Positions 1 to 6,008 of a stretch of DNA of 6,950 bases are shown in pieces. The position numbers were made by a program, and so were the translations under genes. The first letter of the stretch is position 1. Every line of letters starts with the position of its first letter. The notes under the pieces are model-generated. The model saw only the letters and a list, made by a program, of their open reading frames with translations. It had not been told where the DNA came from and ran no database searches. Source of the stretch: JANOGU01 sp964499865 (GTDB lineage: Bacteria; Pseudomonadota; Alphaproteobacteria; Rhodobacterales; Rhodobacteraceae); contig CAZCPY010000156.1 in NCBI GenBank assembly GCA_964499865.1, positions 1 to 6,950 of the forward strand, read 5' to 3'.

Positions 1-451
1 GCCAGGGCGCGCCTGCGCGCTGGCGGGCGTAGAGCGCGAGCTTGCCCGCGGGCGGTGCCGCGGGCGGGGAGGCGAGCCCGGTCCAGGTGACCGGGCCATT
101 GGCCGCCGCGACCGTCTCGTCCCGCAACTGCGTCAGCTCCGACAGGTCGGTCGACGTGGGTGCGAGGTCGAGAAGGTCGGCCAGGTTGCGGGTCGCCTCG
201 TCCGGCACGGTGAAGGTCCGCGACCGGTTCTCGCCGTTGATGACGGTCTCCAGCATCCAAGGCCCGCCGGGCACGAGCGGGATGCTGCCCGCGCCGCTGC
301 CGTCCAGGGTCAGCGTCTCGACCGCGCCGATCAGCAGCGCACCCGCCTGCCGGTTGATGTCGGCGGGCGGGCGGAACTTCAGCAACTGGCCGGGCACGAG
401 GCTCCAGCCGAAGTCGCGGGCGGTGACGGTCACCAGGCAGGTGTCAACCAT
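1..451 (-). CDS. Phage tail fibre-like protein, C-terminus cut by the window edge
   Basis: The frame opens with ATG at 451 and stays open for 150 codons to the window edge, so the C-terminus is missing. The start overlaps the stop of the preceding gene by 8 bases (444-451). The first ~95 residues look like a beta-rich attachment domain (MVDTCLVTVTARDFGWSLVPG, then a glycine-rich stretch and 'GENRSRTFTVPDE'). A short helical linker follows, 'LADLLDLAPTSTDLSEL'. The visible end reads 'WTGLASPPAAPPAGKLALYARQRAG', a style I associate with the distal tail proteins of Rhodobacterales prophages. Its place as the last gene after the tail-tip gene supports a tail fibre or baseplate-tip role. The receptor-binding part, if any, lies outside the window. 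The fold assignment is inference; the open frame and start are seen directly. Confidence 0.72.
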   Translation of the reverse strand, partial: MVDTCLVTVTARDFGWSLVPGQLLKFRPPADINRQAGALLIGAVETLTLDGSGAGSIPLVPGGPWMLETVINGENRSRTFTVPDEATRNLADLLDLAPTSTDLSELTQLRDETVAAANGPVTWTGLASPPAAPPAGKLALYARQRAGAPW

Positions 452-809
452 TGTCGGTCTCCTCGGGATCAGGGGTCGGGTCGGCGGGCCGCGCCGCGGC
501 GGGCGGGTCCCAGGCGGGCAGGCGGGCGAACGCCTCCTCGGCCGTGGGCACCCTGCGCGTGGCCTCCGCCTCGGCCTCAAACGCATAGGCGGCCAGCCAG
601 ACGCGGTCGCGCCAGGCGATGAAGGACTGTGCCTCGGCCGCCCAGGCGGGCACGGCGCTGGCGGCATAACCCGCCAGCGCCGCGGCCGAGTTGTAGCCCA
701 GCGCGCGGGCCTGCGCCTCGACGGCGGCGTCGATCCGGGCGGCGATTTCGGCCCGCGCCTTTGCCCCGCGGGCGGCCAGCACCGCATCCATGTCGCGCCG
801 CACCCTCAC
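444..809 (-). CDS. Small tail-region accessory protein (tail fibre assembly-like), 121 aa
   Basis: I choose the GTG start at 809 because it forms a GTGA overlap with the stop of the preceding gene, as at other junctions here. An in-frame ATG at 791 (residue 7) is the alternative. The protein is alanine-rich and mostly helical. It has a central 'ALGYNSAAALAGYA' followed by 'EAQSFIAWRDRVWLAAYAFEAEAEA' and a proline-rich end with 'PTAEEAFARLPAWDPPA'. This succession (repeated short helices, W-R-D-x-V-W, then 'PTAEE...LPAW') resembles small proteins commonly found beside tail fibre genes in siphovirus-like prophages, sometimes treated as assembly factors. No catalytic motif is visible. It sits between a small beta-rich protein and the tail fibre-like gene, so a role in tail tip or fibre assembly is likely but not shown. 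Confidence 0.72.
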   Translation of the reverse strand: MRVRRDMDAVLAARGAKARAEIAARIDAAVEAQARALGYNSAAALAGYAASAVPAWAAEAQSFIAWRDRVWLAAYAFEAEAEATRRVPTAEEAFARLPAWDPPAAARPADPTPDPEETDNG

Positions 810-1195
810 CGGACGATCTCCCCGCTCCAGCCCAGCCAGGGCGAGGGCGCGGCCAGGTCGACGGCGTAGGGCCCGGGGTCGACCAGATCGATCATGACGG
901 CGCCGTCGGCGGGGATGGCGACCCCGAGCAGGTCGCCGGTCTCGCCATCGCGCACCTCGGCGCGGGCGCCCGCGGGCAGGCCGGTCCAGACAAGGGCGGT
1001 GACGGACGGCCCGGCGGTCACCGCTGGCGGTCCGGCCTCGGGGCGGGGCTGCCAGGCGCCCTCGACCAGCCGCAGGCGGGCGTAGTCCTGCAAGATGGCC
1101 CCACGGGGCAGCTCGACCGCCCCGGCCGGGGCGACAGGGCCGCGGCCCAGGCTGACCGGCACGCCCGCTGAATCGAGGAGGGTCCAGGCGATCAT
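806..1195 (-). CDS. Small beta-rich phage tail-region protein of unknown function, 129 aa
   Basis: The ATG at 1195 overlaps the stop of the tail-tip gene as ATGA (1192-1195), which decides the start; upstream in-frame codons lie within the tail-tip gene. I do not recognise a named family. The sequence has no cysteines or obvious active site. It begins 'MIAWTLLDSAGVPVSLG', contains 'PRGAILQDYARLRLVEGAWQP' and then a stretch of alternating hydrophobic residues and turns ('ARAEVRDGETGDLLGVAIPADGAVMIDLVDPGPY') that looks like an Ig-like or other small beta domain. It ends with 'SPWLGWSGEIVR'. Its position directly after the J-like gene and before the fibre genes makes a minor tail or adhesion role plausible. 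That role is inferred from position only. Confidence 0.75.
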   Translation of the reverse strand: MIAWTLLDSAGVPVSLGRGPVAPAGAVELPRGAILQDYARLRLVEGAWQPRPEAGPPAVTAGPSVTALVWTGLPAGARAEVRDGETGDLLGVAIPADGAVMIDLVDPGPYAVDLAAPSPWLGWSGEIVR

Positions 1196-3555
1196 TTCTT
1201 CACGTCCGCCACGGTGACGTAGATGTTCCGGATCACGTCGGTGCCGTTGTAGTTGCCGGACCCGGCGCATTCGGTCGTCACCCGGTATTCGAAGTCGTCC
1301 CAGGCCCCGCTGAGCGAGCCGCCGTCGCTATACTGGTCCCAGGTGGAGGTGTTGGCCGGGATGGTCACGGTCCAGATCGTCACCCAGGCATCCCAGACGC
1401 CGGCGATCTTCCGGCGCCGGTCCAGGCGCACGATGAGGATCGTGAAGTTCGCGGGCGCGCGCGCCTCGAAGACGGTGCCCCGGCGCAGGAGCGAGCCGTA
1501 GCCGATCAGGCCCAGGGCAAGGGTTGCCCGCGTGGTCAGGGCGCCGGGCGCCGTGAATGGACCCAGCTCCACCGCCTGCCAGACGTCGCTGACCGCCAGG
1601 TCCTCGATCTTCGGCCGGGTGATCGCGTCGTCGGCCAGGTCGGGGGTCTCGAACAGCACCGCCCCGGTCGTCGCCGCCGTCCAGGCCGTCCAGGCGGCGG
1701 GGGCGTCGGCGATCAGGATCGCGCGGGCCTCGTAGGCGAAACTCGCCACGATCCCGGCGCTGATCTCCAGCGTGACGGTGCCGGTGCCCTCGATCTCCTG
1801 CGTGGTGCCGGTCAGGACCGTGCCGCCGCCGACGGGGCGCAGCTCCCAGGCGAGGCCGCGGGCACCCGCGACGTCGGTGCCGTTCCAGGACAGCCGCACC
1901 GCTGGGCGCCGCCCGCCCGAGACGGTGGAGGCCGCGACGGCAAAGGACGGCACGGTCAGGTCGGGCGGGATCACCTCCACCGCGGGCACCAGCGTCACCG
2001 CCAGCTCGTCACCCGTGGACCAGGCATAATCGGCCGGGTCGCGCTCGCGCAGCGACACCTGGCCCTCGAAGGCCGTCAGGTCCTCGGCAATCTCGCCCGC
2101 CTCGAACAGCTTGGCGCTGTAGCCGTGCCGCGCCGAGGTCCAGGCCAGCGCGTCCAGCGGCTCGAGGTGCATCAGGCGGGGCGGCAGGGTCCCGGCATGG
2201 CGGCGGAACCGCCGCTCGTCCTGCACCATCGCCCGCATCAGGCGCTGCACCTGGAGGGCGTAGGGCACGGCGGGCAGCGACAGGTCGGCGACCAGGCGGC
2301 GGCCGCCGTCCGCGGCCTCCCAGGCGCTGTTGTAGAGGGGCGGCGCGTCCTTCGGCTCCCAGAGCGAGACCGGCTCGGGATAGCTCGCGTGGATCGCGTT
2401 GATCGTGGCGTCGGGGTCGGGGAAGGGGGTGAAGGTCTCGGCCTTGTCGATGACCAGGTCGCCGTCGGTCAGGCTCGCGGCCGACAGGCCGGGGGCGCCC
2501 ACGCGGATCTTCCAGACGCCGCCGATCTCGGCGATCTGCGCATTGGCGGCCTTCAACAGCTCTTCAAGGACGTCCGCGGGCTGGTCGGCGACCGAGACCT
2601 CGAAGCCCGCCCGGTGCGCGGGCTCCGACCCGCCCGCGGCCAGCGGCACGGCCGCGTCGCAGTCGTTCATCGCCGCGAACCAGTTGCCCAGCGGCAGGTC
2701 GGCCGCCGCCACCCCGCCGCCCCAGACATCACCCGAGGGAAAGGCGATCCCGCGCAGGATGTTGTAGATCATCACCGCGGGGTTGAGGCTCTGCACCCAG
2801 GTCGAGGGGTCGGCCCAGCGCTGCGGCCCGGAGCCGCCGACGGTGGTGTCGGCGCGCGGGTCGTAGAGCGGGATGCCGTCGACCACCAGGCGCACGTTCG
2901 GCAGGCCGTTCCAGACCTTGTCGCGGAAGCGGAAGGTCAGGATCGCATGCGGCACGCCGCGCAGGATCATGTCGGACGTCCAGGGCCGCTCGGGGTAGCT
3001 GCCATAGGTGCCGGTCAGGTAGGCGTCGGCCGAGGTCTGGCTGCCGTCGCGCCATTTCACCCACATGAACCCGGCATAGCGCCCGGTGACCGGCGCGCCG
3101 TAGTCCGGGTGCGGGGTCGCGGCCCAGTCGATGGTGACGTATTCGTCGTTGACGATGATCCCGGCCAGGGCGCAGCCCGGCAGGTCGCCCGCGTCGATCA
3201 CATAGGTCAGGCGCCCGCGGCTCGACCCGTGGCTCATCGGCGGGGCGACGGAATAGCCCCCGGTGGCATGGCGCCCGAGGATGAAGGTCAGCGGCTGCGC
3301 CTCGCCCGAGAGGGTGGTTTCCGTGCGGATGCCGGGCTTCTTCGGCCTGGGCGCCAGCGCCATCTGCAGGGCCGAGACGGCGACCGAGACCAGCACCCGG
3401 CCGAGGATGGTGCCGAAGAAGCCCCCCGCGACGGTGATCGCCCCGGTGAACCCGGCCGCGCCGGTCAGAAGGCCGGTCAGCAGGCCGACAGGCCCGGCGG
3501 CCGCCGGGACGGCGGCGAGGATCAGCACTGCGACGGCCAGCGCCCACCTCAGCAT
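1192..3555 (-). CDS. Phage tail-tip / host-specificity protein (lambda J-like), 787 aa
   Basis: This is the largest gene in the window and the best recognised. Residues 1-20 are hydrophobic and signal-like (MLRWALAVAVLILAAVPAAA). A glycine- and alanine-rich hydrophobic stretch follows to about 68 and ends in 'APRPKKPG'. Residues ~77-250 carry the conserved opening of siphovirus tail-tip proteins ('RTETTLSGEAQPLTFILGRH', 'ATGGYSVAPP'). Residues ~250-300 contain 'NPAVMIYNILRGI'. Residues ~315-520 form the structural hub ('SVADQPADVLEELLKAANAQ', then 'GVWKIRVG'). Residues ~545-635 look like a fibronectin type III domain ('PAVRLSWNG' to 'AWTAWTAATTG'). 'LADDAITRPKIEDLAVS' (~640-656) leads into a C-terminal ~130 residues that in this family are variable and contact the receptor. 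The start at 3555 overlaps the previous stop as ATGCTGA; an earlier in-frame start at 3633 would lie inside that gene. Family assignment is strong; host receptor unknown. Confidence 0.9.
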   Translation of the reverse strand: MLRWALAVAVLILAAVPAAAGPVGLLTGLLTGAAGFTGAITVAGGFFGTILGRVLVSVAVSALQMALAPRPKKPGIRTETTLSGEAQPLTFILGRHATGGYSVAPPMSHGSSRGRLTYVIDAGDLPGCALAGIIVNDEYVTIDWAATPHPDYGAPVTGRYAGFMWVKWRDGSQTSADAYLTGTYGSYPERPWTSDMILRGVPHAILTFRFRDKVWNGLPNVRLVVDGIPLYDPRADTTVGGSGPQRWADPSTWVQSLNPAVMIYNILRGIAFPSGDVWGGGVAAADLPLGNWFAAMNDCDAAVPLAAGGSEPAHRAGFEVSVADQPADVLEELLKAANAQIAEIGGVWKIRVGAPGLSAASLTDGDLVIDKAETFTPFPDPDATINAIHASYPEPVSLWEPKDAPPLYNSAWEAADGGRRLVADLSLPAVPYALQVQRLMRAMVQDERRFRRHAGTLPPRLMHLEPLDALAWTSARHGYSAKLFEAGEIAEDLTAFEGQVSLRERDPADYAWSTGDELAVTLVPAVEVIPPDLTVPSFAVAASTVSGGRRPAVRLSWNGTDVAGARGLAWELRPVGGGTVLTGTTQEIEGTGTVTLEISAGIVASFAYEARAILIADAPAAWTAWTAATTGAVLFETPDLADDAITRPKIEDLAVSDVWQAVELGPFTAPGALTTRATLALGLIGYGSLLRRGTVFEARAPANFTILIVRLDRRRKIAGVWDAWVTIWTVTIPANTSTWDQYSDGGSLSGAWDDFEYRVTTECAGSGNYNGTDVIRNIYVTVADVKK

Positions 3556-3959
3556 GTCGGCACCTGGAACGCCGTCTCGGCCGCCATAAGGGGAAGGCGG
3601 GCCAGTCCTGAAAGCGCCCGCAGCACGATCCATTCGCCGTCGACCACGCCCAGCGCGGGGTCGCCCTGCCAGCGCACCATGGCGGTGTCGGGAGGCAGGG
3701 TGTCGAGCGCCGCGCGCAGGCGGCGGACGCCGCCGGTCAGCGCCAGGACCGCCGCCATCGACCAGGTCTCGTCAGCCGAGACCGTGGTGATGCCGCGCTG
3801 TCCCTGGGCGCACTTCCACATCGCGCGCTCGGCAAGGTTCGCGATGTCGACCGCCGAAAGCGGCCGCTCGCGCCCGCGGCGGGCATGGGCTTCCAGCCCT
3901 GCTGCGATGGCGTCGGCCATGGCCTCGGGATCGGCGGCGAAGATCCGGGGCACGGTCAT
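3549..3959 (-). CDS. 136-aa protein between ParB-like and tail-tip genes; possible early/late chimera
   Basis: The start at 3959 forms an ATGA overlap with the ParB-like gene, and the stop overlaps the tail-tip start by 7 bases. I do not recognise a family for the whole protein. Residues 1-55 are helical and charged ('DPEAMADAIAAGLEAHARRG', 'VDIANLAERAMWKCAQGQRG'), like a small accessory protein of the control region. Residues ~92-136 look different: 'DTAMVRWQGDPALGVVDGEW' followed by 'LSGLARLPLMAAETAFQVPTC'. That is a short beta-rich ending reminiscent of the last strands of the small tail proteins (NlpC/P60-like or DUF6950-like) that normally sit just before the J-like gene. If so, the frame is an in-frame fusion produced by a large deletion, with the joint somewhere in residues ~55-92. 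No Cys-His catalytic pair of an NlpC/P60 enzyme remains. Existence of the frame is well supported; the chimera idea is inference. Confidence 0.7.
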   Translation of the reverse strand: MTVPRIFAADPEAMADAIAAGLEAHARRGRERPLSAVDIANLAERAMWKCAQGQRGITTVSADETWSMAAVLALTGGVRRLRAALDTLPPDTAMVRWQGDPALGVVDGEWIVLRALSGLARLPLMAAETAFQVPTC

Positions 3960-4834
3960 CTCGGGGCGTCCTTGCGGTTCAGCGGGCAGCGGTTGCAGGC
4001 GTGGAACATCCGCGCCCGGTTGGCGTTGGTCGGCACGAAGGTCCGCGCCTTCTCGCGCCAGTCCTGGCAGGCGACGGTCGACAGGTCGCCCAGCACCGGG
4101 CATTCGACCGTCGCGGCCATCAGCAGGCCGCGGACGCGTTCCTCGAGGTTCGCCGTCGAGGCGCCATACTTGTTGCGCAGCACCTGGTTGATCGCGCCGG
4201 GAGACCGATCCAGCCGCCGGGCGACCTCGCTCTGCGACGTCTCCTCGCAGGCACGGGCCAGCGCGCGCACCCAGTCGGGCGCCGCGCCGCCGTAGACCTC
4301 GTCGACCGCGTCGCGCAGGGTCAGGCGCTCGCCCGCCGCGAGGATGCGGTAGGCCTGACGCTCCTTGATCCCGAAGGCCTCGCTGATCGCGGTGGTGACT
4401 GTCTTTTCGACAGTCACCAAATTTCCCTTGTGCTGGTTGCCCTTGAACACTCCCGGCTTCCGCTCGGGATGCAGCGCGTAGTAGTCCCGCTTCCACGAGG
4501 CGGCGAAGACCGCCGTCTGCAGCGGCGTCATCCGTGCGGCGCCCAGGTTGTTGCTGGCCTCCATCGCCCGCGCCTCGTCGGCACGGCACTCCACGACCAG
4601 GCAGGCGATGTCCGGCAGGCCCAGCCGCCGCGCGGCCTCCAGCCGATGCGCCCCGTCGATCAGCTCGTAGACCGCCCCGTTCTTGCGGACATGGATCGGC
4701 GTGGTGATCCCGGTGTCCTCGGCCATGACCAGCAGGTTCTCGACCTGCGCCGGGCTGACCTTGCGCAGCCGCGCGCCGACCTTGATCCGGTCGAGCGCCA
4801 GGCGCACCACGTTGCCGTCGTTCAGGACCTTCAT
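3956..4834 (-). CDS. ParB-like DNA-binding regulator with a second HTH and four-cysteine C-terminus, 292 aa
   Basis: Residues ~9-100 form a ParB/Srx-type N-terminal domain: 'LALDRIKVGARLRKVSPAQVE', 'TPIHVRKNGAVYELIDGAHRLEAARRLG' with the ParB box GAHRLEAAR at 61-69, and 'EASNNLGAARMTPLQTA'. In true ParB proteins this domain binds and hydrolyses CTP; I cannot tell whether that activity is kept here. A first HTH lies at ~148-169 ('AISEAFGIKERQAYRILAAG'). A second lies at ~199-222 ('TSQSEVARRLDRSPGAINQV'). The tail carries Cys245, Cys256, Cys280 and Cys283 ('ECPVLGD', 'VACQDW', 'HACNRCPLNRK'). As I recall, the second HTH plus cysteine tail resembles a small stand-alone phage regulator, suggesting a fusion. 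ATGA overlaps join it to both neighbours. There is no ParA partner in view, so a control role in the prophage is more likely than chromosome segregation. Confidence 0.86.
   Translation of the reverse strand: MKVLNDGNVVRLALDRIKVGARLRKVSPAQVENLLVMAEDTGITTPIHVRKNGAVYELIDGAHRLEAARRLGLPDIACLVVECRADEARAMEASNNLGAARMTPLQTAVFAASWKRDYYALHPERKPGVFKGNQHKGNLVTVEKTVTTAISEAFGIKERQAYRILAAGERLTLRDAVDEVYGGAAPDWVRALARACEETSQSEVARRLDRSPGAINQVLRNKYGASTANLEERVRGLLMAATVECPVLGDLSTVACQDWREKARTFVPTNANRARMFHACNRCPLNRKDAPR
4393..4419. repeat. Perfect 11-bp inverted repeat inside the ParB-like gene
   Basis: Arm TGGTGACTGTC (4393-4403) is separated by the 5-base loop TTTTC from GACAGTCACCA (4409-4419). On the coding (minus) strand the loop reads GAAAA, so the mRNA can form a stable hairpin. 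The repeat spans codons 139-148 of the ParB-like gene, just before its first HTH. There the protein itself reads almost symmetrically (VTV-EK-TVT). It could be an operator for one of the HTH proteins in the block, a ParB-type binding site, an mRNA structure, or chance. The symmetry is seen directly; any role is unproven. Confidence 0.5.
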
Positions 4835-5016
4835 TTCGCGGCCGCCTTCTTCAGTTCCTCGGCCCAGAAGGCGACGGCGTCCGCACTCTCTTCGACCATG
4901 GCGGCGGCAAAGGCGCGGTCACCCTCTCGCGCATGCAGGAAGGCCGCAGTCCGTGCGGCAAGTTCGCGGGCCTTGGTCTGAAGGCGGTCGGCGGCGGTTT
5001 CGGCAGTCATGGTCAT
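4831..5016 (-). CDS. Small helical protein of unknown function, 61 aa
   Basis: The ATG at 5016 overlaps the preceding stop as ATGA (5013-5016). It is preceded by a good ribosome binding site (GGAGGCGAA directly upstream), so the start is well supported; a second Met at residue 3 is the only alternative. The protein is alanine- and glutamate-rich and predicted helical throughout ('ADRLQTKARELAARTAAFLH', 'ADAVAFWAEELKKAAAK'), with no cysteines and no transmembrane segment. I do not recognise a family. Its stop overlaps the start of the ParB-like gene (4831-4834), so it is probably made in a fixed ratio with that regulator. Partnering with it is possible but unproven. Confidence 0.7.
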   Translation of the reverse strand: MTMTAETAADRLQTKARELAARTAAFLHAREGDRAFAAAMVEESADAVAFWAEELKKAAAK

Positions 5017-5270
5017 TTCGCCTCCGGTGCCTTCGTCATCGTGTAGAGGTGGTAGAAGCCCCGCCCGTTCGGGCGCTGGCGGCGGACGCAGGTGATCTCG
5101 GCGCCGTGCTGGCGCAGCTCGGCCACCACCGCGTTGACCGCCACCACCTGCGCCTTGCGCACGATGGCGCGCGTCGAATGCGGCCGCCCGCCTTCCAGCA
5201 GCCGCAGCACCCGCTGCAGGCGCCGGCTGTCCAGGGTCGCGGCATGGATGCGTCCCGTCCGCCCGCTCAT
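5013..5270 (-). CDS. Winged-helix (HTH_39-like) phage DNA-binding protein, 85 aa
   Basis: The ATG at 5270 overlaps the stop of the upstream zinc-ribbon gene as ATGA. The frame remains open much further upstream, but that extension lies across two other genes and has shadow-like composition, so I start here. The core reads 'RRLQRVLRLLEGGRPHSTRA', then 'VVAVNAVVAELRQHGAEITC' and 'RRQRPNGRGFYHLYTM'. This is a three-helix HTH followed by a two-strand wing (the GRGFYHLYTM end), much like the HTH_39-type domains common in phage early regions. The likely role is sequence-specific DNA binding in prophage control or replication. Which site it binds cannot be read from the sequence. Fold assignment is fairly sure; function is inferred. 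Confidence 0.75.
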   Translation of the reverse strand: MSGRTGRIHAATLDSRRLQRVLRLLEGGRPHSTRAIVRKAQVVAVNAVVAELRQHGAEITCVRRQRPNGRGFYHLYTMTKAPEAK

Positions 5271-5620
5271 GCGCGTGCCGCCTCTCCGCGCCGCTGCGGG
5301 CGCGCCCAGGCCATCGCGACCGGGCCGGGATCGATGCCGCGGCACGGGCCGCACAGGCGGTTGTGGAACCCTTCCGAGGCGAACTCCGTCCCGCAGCGCA
5401 GGCAGGCCCGCTGGCGCGCCTGCGGCCTGGACGGCTTCGACGCCACTGAGGCGCAGGGGATGCCCTGTTCCTGAAGGAACTTCTGGACGCGCCGCGCCGT
5501 CGGGCTGTCGGGATAGCTGTAGGTCCCTGCCGCGATCATGCTGACCATGACCCGCGTGCAGCCCGTCGCCTCGGCGATCTGCGCCTGTGTCATGCGGCGC
5601 CTGGGCTCGGCCGTCGTCAT
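5267..5620 (-). CDS. HTH plus zinc-ribbon phage protein, 117 aa
   Basis: The ATG at 5620 forms an ATGA overlap with the preceding stop and has a GGAG about 8 bases upstream. Residues ~9-33 form a helix-turn-helix ('MTQAQIAEATGCTRVMVSMI', then 'AAGTY') of the Cro/CI or MuB N-terminal kind. A basic linker ('SKPSRPQARQR') leads to a zinc-ribbon-like motif. It consists of CLRC at 73-76 and CGPC at 90-93, separated by 13 residues ('GTEFASEGFHNRL'). Two CxxC pairs of this spacing normally bind one zinc ion. The C-terminal ~24 residues are basic and probably disordered. The gene most likely encodes a small DNA-binding control protein. It is not a full-length repressor, since it has no oligomerisation or protease domain. 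The zinc site and HTH are seen as motifs; the target is unknown. Confidence 0.76.
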   Translation of the reverse strand: MTTAEPRRRMTQAQIAEATGCTRVMVSMIAAGTYSYPDSPTARRVQKFLQEQGIPCASVASKPSRPQARQRACLRCGTEFASEGFHNRLCGPCRGIDPGPVAMAWARPQRRGEAARA

Positions 5621-5868
5621 TGCGACCGCTCCTTCTTCGCGAGGAACATCGTGATCCGGCCGGTGGTTTTGTCCGCCCCCAAGCGGTCGAGCGCGTCGAT
5701 GACCGCATCGACCGCCCGGGCATATTCCGCCGTCGCGGCGTCCCAGGCCGCCTGCGACGTGGTCGTGCGCACCGTCTCGCGCGCGACCTGCGCGGCGCGA
5801 TGCTCGGCCAGCAGCTCGGTCCAGGCCCAGGGCACCGGGCTGCCATAGTCGGGCGGGGCGGCGCTCAC
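5617..5868 (-). CDS. Hypothetical protein with GTG start, 83 aa
   Basis: I take the GTG at 5868 as the start because it overlaps the previous stop as GTGA (5865-5868), matching the pattern of every neighbouring gene. The frame remains open further upstream, to an ATG at 6108, but that stretch overlaps two other genes. The protein begins 'SAAPPDYGSPVPWAWTELLA' after the initiator. It continues as a long helical segment ('RAAQVARETVRTTTSQAAWD', 'YARAVDAVIDALDRLGADKT') and ends with a basic tail 'MFLAKKERSQ'. No cysteines, signal peptide or known motif is present. I do not recognise the family. Its place among HTH-type genes suggests a phage early or control-region accessory function, on context only. 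Confidence 0.7.
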   Translation of the reverse strand: MSAAPPDYGSPVPWAWTELLAEHRAAQVARETVRTTTSQAAWDAATAEYARAVDAVIDALDRLGADKTTGRITMFLAKKERSQ

Positions 5869-6008
5869 GGCAGCACCCCGAAGGCCAGGGCGAGCAGCGG
5901 CACGCCCCAGATCGCCAGGCCGAAGATCATGCAGATCGTCAGGAACTCGAGCGCAGGACCCGCGGGCCCGTCCTCGATCCGCTGCAGGGCCCTCAGGAGC
6001 CGCGTCAT
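5865..6008 (-). CDS. Very small single-pass membrane protein, 47 aa
   Basis: The ATG at 6008 overlaps the previous stop as ATGA (6005-6008), and the GA-rich GGAGGGG lies just upstream. The 47-residue product has a charged N-terminal segment (MTRLLRALQRIEDGPAGP) and one hydrophobic stretch of about 25 residues to the end ('LEFLTICMIFGLAIWGVPLL', then 'ALAFGVLP'). This looks like a single transmembrane helix with the N-terminus inside. Similar tiny membrane proteins are common in prophage early regions and are usually unannotated. A holin, superinfection-exclusion or membrane-anchor role could be imagined, but nothing in the sequence decides. The stop is shared with the GTG start of the next gene. 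The reality of the gene rests on the overlaps and the clean hydrophobic segment. Confidence 0.62.
   Translation of the reverse strand: MTRLLRALQRIEDGPAGPALEFLTICMIFGLAIWGVPLLALAFGVLP

Noticed and set aside
76..96. Perfect 8-bp GC-rich inverted repeat (GCCCGGTC/GACCGGGC) with a 5-base loop
   Set aside because: It lies within the tail fibre-like coding frame and is only G+C-rich. Stems of this size are expected by chance in such sequence, and no T-run follows to make it a terminator.
42..869. 275-residue open frame on the plus strand
   Set aside because: It is antisense to three well-linked minus-strand tail genes, with low-complexity composition and no domain.
2125..4191. 688-residue open frame on the plus strand
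   Set aside because: It lies opposite the tail-tip, 136-aa and ParB-like genes. It is rich in Arg, Gly, Ala, His and Pro with no recognisable domain, and is typical of the antisense frame of very GC-rich coding DNA.
3956..4834. Chromosome- or plasmid-segregation ParB
   Set aside because: No ParA gene is in view, the protein lacks a typical ParB dimerisation tail and has a cysteine-rich HTH module instead. Its neighbours are phage genes.
5013..5846. 277-residue minus-strand frame
   Set aside because: Only its last 85 residues (from 5270) make a sensible winged-helix protein. The upstream part is Arg/Pro-rich and out of frame with two supported genes.
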